DNA from: Apostichopus japonicus
Lineage: Eukaryota; Echinodermata; Holothuroidea; Aspidochirotida; Stichopodidae
Reading direction: 5' to 3'
Length of the DNA: 64,000 nucleotides
Assembly: GCF_037975245.1 (NCBI RefSeq)
Contig: NC_092572.1
Span: 23,108,489 to 23,172,488, forward strand
Position 1 is the first letter of the stretch, and every line of letters begins with the position of its first letter. The notes below the pieces were generated by a model. It did no database searches. It had not been told where the DNA came from and was given only the letters and a program-made list of their open reading frames with translations. Position numbers and translations under genes: made by a program. Positions 12,901 through 20,700 of this stretch are shown here, one piece after another.

Positions 12901-12927
12901 CAGAGATACTTCGCAGAAATTTCTCAT
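852..12927 (-). CDS. Three-Ig-domain type I membrane protein (eight exons visible; 3' end outside window)
   Basis: Spliced gene assembled by eye from GT-AG exons: join(12927-12861, 11219-10923, 9277-8969, 7840-7604, 5087-4983, 4420-4402, 3034-3008, 903-852) on the minus strand. The lengths 67+297+309+237+105+19+27+52 give 1113 nt, an open frame of 371 codons that leaves in phase 0 towards the window edge. Predicted order: signal peptide, V-like Ig, Ig, Ig, short stalk, one TM helix, small cytoplasmic tail. One-exon-per-Ig with phase 1 borders is the standard layout of animal Ig-superfamily surface receptors and adhesion proteins. Sequons (NTS, NES, NET, NNS) in all three Ig domains fit an extracellular location. 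The stop and 3' UTR lie beyond base 1. The inverted partial copy at 17.2-28.6 kb supports the exon model, because exons 4-6 and 8 recur there with the same borders. No named family member is recognised. The extracellular part is reliable; the tail exons are less certain. Confidence 0.8.
3008..3034 (-). CDS. Exon 7: 27-nt cytoplasmic exon
   Basis: Acceptor ctgctctag and donor gtgagt frame 27 nt that keep phase 2 and read S-K-G-Y-T-D-K-S-L across the joins. The equivalent exon in the plus copy (20202-20243) is 42 nt and also preserves phase 2. It uses an acceptor nine bases earlier in the alignment plus extra sequence, so length differs by whole codons. Confidence 0.5.
3341..3434 (-). other. 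Possible alternative terminal exon in intron 6
   Basis: A good acceptor (gatttccttttag) is followed by an open stretch. Joined to exon 6 in phase 2 it reads C-Y-Q-G-G-C-I-S-L-I-N-G and continues about 31 codons to a stop at 3341-3343. If spliced from exon 6 it would give a short alternative tail. In the plus copy (from about 19934) the acceptor is kept but one base is missing, and the same frame stops after about eight codons. This could equally be fortuitous intron sequence. Confidence 0.25.
4402..4420 (-). CDS. Exon 6: 19-nt cytoplasmic microexon
   Basis: Between acceptor ttccacag and donor gtaagt lie 19 nt that shift the frame from phase 1 to phase 2 and encode about six residues (A-R-R-A-E-K). 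The same microexon with intact splice sites occurs at 19222-19240 in the inverted copy, where flanking intron is more diverged. It is short and basic, as expected just inside the membrane. Confidence 0.6.
4983..5087 (-). CDS. Exon 5: transmembrane segment
   Basis: 105 nt, phase 1 at both ends (acceptor gtacacag, donor G|gtttgt). Encodes a short hydrophilic stalk (V-D-Q-P-P-S-T-T-R), then about 23 hydrophobic residues rich in Val, Ile, Leu and Ala with a central Pro (A-I-P-A-V-F), ending in Y-L-R-G as a stop-transfer signal. The copy at 18565-18669 is the same length and keeps the hydrophobic character. Confidence 0.87.
5728..7431. mobile_element. hAT-like non-autonomous transposon, 1.7 kb, in intron 4
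   Basis: Ends are inverted repeats TAGTGTTCGACCGAT and ATCGGTCGAACACTA, extended by AATCGG-rich inner repeats. An 8-bp target duplication GTCCACAC flanks both sides (5720-5727 and 7432-7439). 8-bp duplications and TAGTGTT-type ends fit the hAT superfamily. No transposase frame is visible; the small open frames inside are not coding. The homologous spot in the inverted copy (about 17895) is an empty site. A hairpin (gtttcgatcctagcaggatcgaaa) lies at about 6238. Confidence 0.85.
7604..7840 (-). CDS. Exon 4: third, membrane-proximal Ig domain
   Basis: 237 nt, phase 1 at both ends (acceptor tttgttcacag, donor G|gtaagg). About 79 residues, a short Ig domain: V-I-C-A-C-D-A-N-P, then G-Y-K-I-W at the C-strand Trp position, and I-V-S-C-S-A-S-N-D-V-G before the last strand. 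The D-A-N-P and S-A-S-N-D-V-G patterns are typical of I-set domains. Two sequons (N-E-T, N-N-S). The plus-strand paralog at 17483-17719 has exactly the same length and borders, but its Trp is replaced by Leu. Confidence 0.88.
7944..8425. repeat. Tandem duplication, about 240-bp unit, two copies
   Basis: Landmarks ctagaatatgagtgccagta at about 8049 and 8290, aaagtc..ggtaaa..catttgtttct following each, and aactagaagtacaagtacaactgtga at about 8163 and 8392. It lies at the edge of the inverted duplication (border about 8137), and only one copy is seen in the right arm (17220-17400). Confidence 0.75.
8969..9277 (-). CDS. Exon 3: second Ig domain
   Basis: 309 nt, phase 1 at both ends (acceptor tttccctcag, donor T|gtaagt). 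About 103 residues starting P-P-Q-L. Core signature: Q-I-Q-C, then S-L-S-W eleven to twelve residues on, then E-T-L-S-C. This resembles the second (C2-like) Ig of nectin-like or kirre-like adhesion proteins, in which the Tyr before the last Cys is replaced (here Leu). An N-E-S sequon lies near residue 15. No copy of this exon is seen on the plus strand, so it lies outside the inverted duplication. Confidence 0.87.
9778..10528. repeat. 31-bp minisatellite in intron 2, about 24 copies
   Basis: Head-to-tail units of the form ttatgtactgaccagt plus tatacaagtaatatg. Units differ by a few bases, with a higher-order variant (acaactacatgtcatagg) at both about 9807 and 10213 and shortened units near 10310 and 10430. 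No spacers, so not a CRISPR-like array. Confidence 0.93.
10619..10850 (-). mobile_element. tRNA-derived SINE copy 1
   Basis: Closely related to 39706-39944. Read on the minus strand, a B-box-like GGTTCGAGTCAC near 10805-10816 lies at the head and a (GTAT/ATAC)n tail at 10620-10640. The A-box end is truncated or degraded relative to copy 2. Sits in intron 2 next to the minisatellite. Confidence 0.7.
10923..11219 (-). CDS. Exon 2: N-terminal V-like Ig domain
   Basis: 297 nt, phase 1 at both ends (acceptor ttcaacag, donor A|gtaaga). About 99 residues with the Ig core: Cys in A-C-F-E-C, Trp ten residues later in T-T-W, and the late motif E-T-E-G-Q-Y-S-C, the usual (D/E)-x-G-x-Y-x-C before the second core Cys. 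A second Cys two residues before the first core Cys is unusual. An N-T-S sequon lies near the start. Spacing between the core Cys residues is long enough for a V-set or I-set fold. This domain has no counterpart in the plus-strand copy. Confidence 0.87.
11888..12480. mobile_element. MITE with about 25-bp inverted termini in intron 1
   Basis: Left end GGGTCAATCCATGCCAAATC and right end (reverse complement) GGGTCAATCCATGCGAAATC, continuing through ...AACAG, with weaker matching further in. Flanks share AAAT (11884-11887 and 12481-12484), a possible 4-bp target duplication. No transposase. Superfamily not assigned. Confidence 0.75.
12861..12927 (-). CDS. Exon 1: start codon and signal peptide
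   Basis: Minus-strand ATG followed by 22 codons (M-R-N-F-C-E-V then a Leu/Val-rich core, ending E-S-Y-S-V) and a phase 1 donor (G|gtaagt). This is a classic secretory leader exon. The ATG sits directly after a good splice acceptor (pyrimidine/T-rich tract ending in ACAG), so a separate 5' UTR exon must lie further right (above 12930), not identified here. No equivalent exon is visible in the inverted copy. Confidence 0.8.
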
Positions 12928-14344
12928 CTGTAAAACAATATAAAAGCATTTATGAACACAATCAATATTACTGTACCTTACTTTGAGATACCTTGTCAAC
13001 ACCTCTTAAAAAACGAACGATAAACATTCCTGAAAAATGCCCTCAAATTTTTCTGCAGACATGGGCATCTTTTCACTATCCTACTCCCCATGCCCACTCA
13101 TCTTCCAAACGCCCAAACCCCCACCCACCCCCAACTCCCCACTCTCCCTCCTCTTCAATTAGAATTTGGTGTCCTTTTGAGATCAGATGAGACCAGGTAG
13201 GGTAGCCTATGCAAGCAATAATTTATGAAGAGAAATGTGAATGAGGCACTATCAAATAGGCAAACTGCTATACAAATAAAGAGACAGCTAAGTTTTTGCA
13301 TACATGTACAGAACAATGCCATTTTCAGTCAATTGTAGAACAAGAAACAGAATCCATCTACTTCAAACCTGCTATGTACATCAATTGAGAATTAATTCCT
13401 GCTCTGGTCATCTACAATCATTTCAATTTTATTTTCAAACAATACTTCAAGCCTTGAAGGTGCAAAAGTTCACCTGCAGTCAGTCCAATTTTGACCAACC
13501 ATGAAACAAGAAACACATGACTTTGAACACGGAACAACAGCATCCTACCCATGCAAGCGTGTCCACCGTCAACCTGTCTGTGGACGTTTTGATATTAAAG
13601 CTTTCACCATACTGCTGGTAACATTAAATATGAATGGCATAGCATTGAACATGTTGTACAGTACATATTAAAGTGTGTACCTTTTTTCCTTAGTTTAGGT
13701 GTTCCAGCAGTGAGTGTTCATCTACACATGCCTGTTACAGGATCAAGACTTGCGAGGTTGATGTTATAATCAGGGTTTCACTGAGTTTCAATGGTTAAAT
13801 TTACTGTAATTCTCTGAATCAATTCATCTGTTGAAGAAGAAAGGGGGGAAAACAGTTACTAAGAGACAAACTGAATAAACTTGAGCTACTTTGACTTTCT
13901 CTCTTTCAACATTTATAATTTATTTACCTAATCATTGAAGCAGGTACCAAAAGTGAACGAGGTTTCATGTTTGATGCAAGCTATGCTGCCTGTCTCTTGT
14001 TTGTAAGTCAAATGCAAAACATGATATTTTCAATCGCTATTGGTGCCCCTTTCACTTGCTCAGGTTACATTCATCCCTTACCATGGCAACAACTGCTACA
14101 GTTATTGTATGTCCCTTCAAGTGTCAACTACCACCTCAAAACATTCCAGAAATATTTGTGCCGAATAAAAGCTAAGCAGCAGAGCTAAGCTTCACAGAAA
14201 TGTTCACTGTTTACAAACAATTAAAATGTTTTCTTTAAGGGTTGTTTACCTTCCAAATTTTGGAAAACTGCCTTAGTGCCCTTTTGAAAGCTGAAAAAGG
14301 AAATTACAAAGCAATTTAAAATCCCCACTCCCCAGTCCGCACCC

Positions 14345-14395
14345 CCTTGATTATACCGGCATGAGACTTTCTTTGTGCGCGAGTCTTCACACCCT
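14345..14395. mobile_element. Fragment: one end of a TTAA-type MITE, inverted
   Basis: Reverse complement of the left end of the elements at 14563 and 34774 (AGGGTGTGAAGACTCGCG...CTCATGCC), abutting TTAA at 14396-14399. It lies only 160 bp from the neighbouring copy in opposite orientation, forming an imperfect inverted repeat. The open frame on the minus strand at 14221-14682 runs through both and is not considered a gene. Confidence 0.55.
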
Positions 14396-14562
14396 TTAAG
14401 GATTTGATCAATGATATCTATCAAGGTTATATCCAAATCACTCAACTGTATGTATTTTTTATAGTTCCTCAGAAATGTACATAATGATCTCAAAATATTT
14501 ATTGTTCTGTTGCAATGAAGCAGAATTTGACCACAAAATGGCTGCCGTGCAAAGTTCTTTAA

Positions 14563-14920
14563 AGGTTGTGGAGACTCACACACAAAGAAACTTCTCATGC
14601 CGATATTCTGACCTAGTTTCAAATGAGGTGTAACAGAACTTACAGAAGTGTAAGACACCACCATCGATCCCAGAAAATACACACACGGCTTGCTAGCTTC
14701 TGTAATTAGACACTATTGTAGAGTCAATACATACAGGCACAGCTACGGTCAATACCCACAGCACAGTGCACATAGCAGCGAGGTCTAGATAAAGATAACA
14801 AGGTATCAAGTTTCATTACTGTCTGCATTTTGTAGCGACAAGAAGAAAACTTCACTTGCAAGCAATGGAAATTTTACTTTTCAGAGGGCGGCACGCAGTT
14901 TGGGGCGAGTCTTCGATGCC
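14563..14920. mobile_element. TTAA-target MITE, copy 1 (358 bp)
   Basis: Flanked by TTAA (14559-14562 and 14921-14924). Termini AGGTTGTGGAGACTC and CGAGTCTTCGATGCC are imperfect inverted repeats. Nearly collinear with 34774-35120. TTAA duplications occur in piggyBac and Kolobok families; which applies is not clear. Confidence 0.68.
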
Positions 14921-15065
14921 TTAAATACGTACCTGAAGTGACGAATACTGTACGACGATAAGCTAACTGTTAGCATACATCCATTGACTCTGCAGGATGC
15001 GCTTTGCTACTGTATATGCTTTGAGACTCTTAATTATCTCATATCCCAGAGAGCAGTGGTATCAT

Positions 15066-15591
15066 CAGACCTGTCAACCTATTTGACCCTAAAATAGGGA
15101 GAATAACATTTTTCATGGCCAAAAAGTAGGGAGAACAAAGGAAAAATAGGGGGGTTCGTAATTTTCAACTGAAATGATATAAATAATTCTAAATAACAAT
15201 AGTCAACTTATGCAATACAGTGAGAGAATCATCCAATCAGTGTTTCTTGTTGTAGTTTACAGCAGCTCCCTTCGCTTTCTACAGGGTTTCTTTAGTAGGC
15301 TTCCATTTGCAACAGGGAAGAGTGGACTCTGGGTACTGTGACTTCATGGCTAGTACTAGATAGAGTCCCATCAAGCTTGAGACTTGACGGACTGTCTGTC
15401 TTGTTCTTGCGAACTACACTGAATAGCCTTTCCTGTTCAGCATAGGACTAATTGTTGGCTATAATTTCAGAAATGTCGCAAGTGATGAAACATTAAAAAA
15501 AACGGGAGAATAGAATATGAAACCGGGAGGCCGGGAGATTCAGGTAAAAACCGGGAGTCTCCCTGTAAGACCGGGAGAGTTGATAGGTCTG
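15066..15591. mobile_element. hAT-like MITE, 526 bp
   Basis: Termini CAGACCTGTCAAC and GTTGATAGGTCTG are inverted repeats; flanks share TATCAT (15060-15065 and 15592-15597). Sub-terminal GGGAG/CGGGAG motifs repeat on both sides. The target duplication is shorter than the usual 8 bp, so the hAT label is tentative. Confidence 0.65.
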
Positions 15592-16329
15592 TATCATGTT
15601 GAGATAACTTTGGTTATTTTTAGGGAGTAAGTTTTCCAAATGTCAAACATGTATACGTAAAACCTGGGCGGGAGGGGGTTGACCACAAGTTGATCGGCAC
15701 ATATCTGAAATGGATTAAAACCCATGAAGTATGTAACTCTGCTTTGTTGAAAAAAGTTATGGTTGCCTGCTGTACAGTTGCTTGAAGGTGCGTCAATTAC
15801 GAAGGTGTGTCAATTATGGAGCCACTTTACTGTACTTATGGTAGGTGCATGAAGGCTACATATTGTAGGAATCAAGTCACATACTGTACGGTGCTTATCT
15901 CGAACTTTTTACCCGAAATGATATCGTAAGCACTACGCTAAGTCTGTGCTAATTTATTATGGGCCTGGCATTAGCTGGCCATATGCATTACACTCGTATG
16001 AACAATCTGTGTAAGTGTATTTAAACGCGGTAAGTCCTATGTTAGGAACAAGACAGGCTAGCCTAACCTTGAATTGACAAAGAATTACGTGCAAATTGTT
16101 CGGCTTTAGCCTAACGTTAGTGGTGTGTTGGCGGAGTAACGGATGACCAGAAACCAGTCTATTGATTTTGCGTGAAGAGATCCCTGTGGATCATAAGATC
16201 ATGTGGATCATAAAGTTTTGGCCATCACAGATTTGAAGAAAAAAAATCCCCCAAGATGTACCAATTTTACAAGCCTAAGACAGACTTACATTACAGTTAC
16301 AGGATGATGACTGCGCGGTAGAAAAGGGA

Positions 16330-16460
16330 AATCCTCGGGTGAGTCACAGCGTTACCAGCGAATCGGGCTGAAGTTGGCGGCCAATAACAGCGACCAATAG
16401 CAGCGAACGTTAAGCATTACCAGCGACCATTACCAGCGAACAATAAGAGCGAACACTAAG
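16330..16460. repeat. Degenerate short repeats of an ACCAGCGA-type motif
   Basis: At least seven spaced occurrences of (a/t)accagcga, aatagcagcgaa or aataagagcgaac within about 120 bp, in the region between the two inverted arms. Function unknown; could be transposon sub-terminal repeats or a protein-binding cluster. Confidence 0.5.
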
Positions 16461-17482
16461 GGGAAAATGATACTACGGAGAAGTTTCAGGGCAATTCCAA
16501 TGTTACAAGGGGAAAAGTAAAGTTTTAAAAACTAAACTAATTGACACACTTATTTAACAGAGTCATGGGTGTGTTATCAGACAATAAAAGTTTTCAAATT
16601 GCGCAAGTAATAGCTGGCAACCCTCTCTATCACCCCATCAAAACCACCTTGAGAAAAGATGTCATCAGAGAGGGAGTTAATAACGCCCAAACTCGACGCG
16701 AAGTCTCCTCTACCGTTTATATGGGGGTTTTCAACACGATTTTTGGCTAACAAATCAAATCTGTAACTCAGTATCATTGGGGTCCCCAAAGTAGCTGACG
16801 TCACGAGCTATCACCCCATACCAACATACCTAGGTCAATTAGTTTCTTGTACACCACCAACCAGAAGCTTCACATTCCCAGGAAACAGCAAAAATAAATC
16901 TTTCAATAGGTTAATATGAGTAGTTATAGTTTCATATTGGAGGGACATCTGATGGCAGTTAGGCATACCAAGAAGTCCAAATGTTTAAAGGACAAACCTT
17001 TGTTTTGTCTTTTGTAACTTTGAGTTCAGGGTAGGGCTGGGCAAAGGTTAAGTATCCTTTTTGGGTAGTTCATGTTAATTTTCATTAATAGAACAAAAAT
17101 CAAAACTACAAGAAACAACCATAGTTTGGACTCAAATGTTATTGAACTAAAATGATTGTTTTTCTATTGTTAAGCATATTGAGAACAAAATGTGATTGCT
17201 ATATTGGGGAAAAACAAATGATTTTACCGCAGACTTTTAGTGAGTCGCATACTGGCACTCATATTCTAGTCAGCATTGTAGATTTGTACTAGTACTCTGG
17301 GTATGTTGGAATGTAGAATATGTATTTATTAATAGCAAGTACTTATACTCCTTAGAGCCTTGCACTCATACTTGCATGTTATTCAAGTGCTGGTGTTGTC
17401 ATTCTTCTACATGAGCACCAACATGTCTGTAATGTTGTGTTTTATGTGTACATTAATTAATGGCTTTGTAATTTGTTTACAG

Positions 17483-17719
17483 ATGCACCTTCTTGTAGCA
17501 TACTGGTTACCAATGAAACAAGCAACCAGTTTCGAGTCATTTGTGCCTGTGACGCAAATCCAGTAGTGAGTGGTTATAAAATATTGGTGAATAACTCCCT
17601 CTATCGAGAAACAAAGGAAGTGTTACTACCGTCAACTGATCCAGCAATAGTTTCATGTAGTGCATCTAATGATGTAGGAACAGATACATCAGAAGAAATG
17701 AAACTGGACCCATTTCATG
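17483..17719 (+). CDS. Ig domain exon of the truncated paralog
   Basis: 237 nt, phase 1 both ends, same borders as 7604-7840. Core Cys residues kept (V-I-C-A-C-D-A-N-P; I-V-S-C-S-A-S-N). The C-strand Trp of the left copy is Leu here (G-Y-K-I-L). Other replacements are few (for example A-M-E-V-F to T-K-E-V-L, and E to D near the end). Confidence 0.8.
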
Positions 17720-20700
17720 GTAAGGAATAATTTGAAATCCTCTTAGCAAAAAACAACATACCAATAGCTTGTATAAAATGATATAGCATCAATTGATGAT
17801 TTGAAATATGTGTTGTTCAAGGAAAGTGAATTTGTGATGAGAGAAAATTGCTTCTGAAACATGATTTGATAACAAAAATGCTTAAGTAAGGACAGTTAAA
17901 AATTAATTAAATTTGAGCAAATATGTGAGAAGCAAGAATGTTTGATTACTGATTTATTGTGGTACATCTGTTTGTTTATTTGCTTTGTTAGCAAATTGGA
18001 TAACTTGCAGTAACAGAAGCATAAGCACAACTGGTTGATCAACTTGGAAGTTTTAGTAGGTCTAGTTGTATTTAGAAATATTTAGACAACTGAAAAGTTG
18101 GTTTAAGCTTTTCAACCCAGTCTGTTTATAGAGATGACAAGACTCATAAAGGATTAGTGTTTTCTGCATTTGCCCTGTTGGCCTCAGACTTCAGTTCAGA
18201 TATTCTGGTTTTACAGTGTGTCTTTATTCTTTGCTAGTAATGACCTAAATTAAAATCATTAAGGCTGTCGTCATGTATTTTGAATCTGACATCAGAAACT
18301 GGTGAATGTTGGCAGATGTAAAAGAAACATAGGTTTATTGAGTACCTTGAATTTTGATGTCATTTAGTTTCATTCACATATTTCAAAATTTGCTTTATGT
18401 TAGCTTTTTCTTTAGAAAGATCTCATTCATTACATTTGTTGTTTGAATAGCTCAGTGATATTGACAGAGAATCAAGGGTGTCAATAGCATGTTAACTTTA
18501 CATTAATAAAATATTGAACTGTACCAGTAACACATTTAATATTTATGTATTTTCTTGTACACAGTTGATCAACTTCCTTCAACAACAAGAGTTGCTCTCA
18601 TCGTGGCTATTCCAGCAGCTTTTATTGTACTTGTTCTTTGCATAGGCCTTATATTCACTTATCGCAGAGGTTTGTCCTTATATTTGTTAAGTTATATCTA
18701 AGTTGCAGACATTTGCTTAGTGAAAGGCCCACAATGCATTGTACATCAATGTTTCAACCAAATGGAATATTGTTAGCTATTTCTTCTGAACTTAATATTG
18801 ATACTTTTTCCACTTTCATGTCTACAGCTGGTCACAGTGGATATTTCAAGATATGTAATAAAGTTGAGGAACTTATCAAATGGGTTAATAAGTTGATAGG
18901 TACATTTCTGTATAGAAAGGTTAACTTGTTGAGTTAAGTGAGTTTAATAACAATCAAAAATGCAGAAAGTTGGTTATGGAATGTACTGATCAAGATGAAT
19001 TACGAACTCAGACCGTAATCTTGATGTTGATTTGCTAACGTTATTGTACTCAAGTTCTTGTCCTTCAAAACTTGCTGAAGCTTCTGTTGATGTGACAGGG
19101 TATGGAATAGACTCAGGAATTAACAAGAGCCATATTGTCACATTGTAATAGACTCAAGAATAAACAAGAACCATATTGTCACATTAGAAATGTAATTATT
19201 CTGTTGTTTTGATTTCCACAGCACAGAGGGCTGAGCAATCGTAAGTTGCATGGTTTCAGCTTTTAGTTTTACTTTCCAATATCAATACCAATATCAGTTA
19301 TATCCATTGAAATTATATCACTTTTTCATAATATTCTTAAACACTAAATTGTATGCTTTGAAACTAGTGTTTGTAAAGCGAAGTTATAGAACCATGTAAA
19401 TATAAGACTGCACACTCAGGGTACAGATCCCAATAAACCCAACATTGATATTGTTTTGGAAAGCTAATATAACAAATGTGGTCAGTGGTGCTCACATTAA
19501 GTCTAAAAAGTCACAAAGTAATGTTTAACTGGTGCCTGATAGGTACAATAAGTCATTTTATTCATCAGCAAAAGTTTATACAAACAGCCTTTTTACTACA
19601 ACATGGAAGTCGGAAAGGAGTAATAAACTATTACATTTGTCTCGTGTTAGAATGGCGTTCTCAGTAAAGTATCACTGTACCCATTTTTTTAAGCAGTTTT
19701 TAAGTGATTATAAGCTTGACGAAGATTGACTTTTACTTATTTTAATAGCCAAATCACATATCACAACATACATATTGAGGCTACATAAGTTTTTATTCCA
19801 GAGTAACAGACAAGTTTGTTTCAGTTTCTGATATTTGCATGGAAGTAATCCTAGTATGAAAAATGTCTTCCAACAAGATATTGAGAATTGGGTCGAATTC
19901 AGCGTTATGTTCTAATAAAGATTTCCTTTTAGGTGTTACAAGGAGGATGCGTTAGTTTGATCAATAGGAAGAATAGGAAGAAAATTGTATGCAATAACTT
20001 TCTAATTCACACGATTGGTTTGAAAAAATTCTGTTATTTTGTCTCAATTGCAACCTTATTTTGATTAATATTTGATAGGTTTGGTGCCATGATTGGTTAT
20101 CAAACTCACTAAAGCTTCTAAGATATTTGTGTTTCTGTCCCTGATAACTTTTATTTTATAACTTTTATAACTTTGATAACTTTTATTCCTTTCTTTTTCA
20201 GCATCATGGAGTTTTTGTGGATCGATCACATCTCAAATTTTGTGTGAGTATTACCATTATGGCCACTTTCTCCTGGCTTTCTCAGATAAACCTCATTCTT
20301 TGTTGATATTTACTACTGTAAGAATTCTTATTAACTGAATATGTTCTAAGATCAATCAAACTATTCATATAAACTGGAGGGATCTAGTAACCTAACTTAT
20401 GTTGTGAAATTAAGTGGATATTAAAAATGAAAACTTTAACAGACATTGATAATTCTAATTGTTCCGATTTTCATCGTAGAAGTATCCATTTGTCACATTA
20501 ATGGGTCGCTTTTAAGCAGTTCTTGTTAATTTACACCTGTAGGCCCTTGTAGTCTTTGTATTTGTCAGTGTGATTTTTAGAGATTGTATGAACTTAAAGA
20601 CATGCTTGAAACAAACCTATACTGTTTACCTAATACCAACGTTCTCAGTAGTTTTAATTGTATTAAGCAGTGTTCTAGCAATGGTATAATGTACAGCCAA

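Larger units (their letters stand above)
12930..17192. other. Spacer between inverted arms; putative promoter region
   Basis: No coding exon recognised. The left gene's start-codon exon begins at a splice acceptor, so its 5' UTR exon and promoter should lie here, read leftwards, but cannot be placed. A T-rich/C-rich tract (13050-13160) and the MITEs listed separately fill much of it. Open stretches at 16541-16804 overlap on both strands and show no recognisable domain. Confidence 0.4.

Noticed and set aside
14221-14682. 153-codon open frame on the minus strand
   Set aside because: It runs through two opposed ends of a TTAA-type MITE and shows no domain; the repeat explains the open frame.
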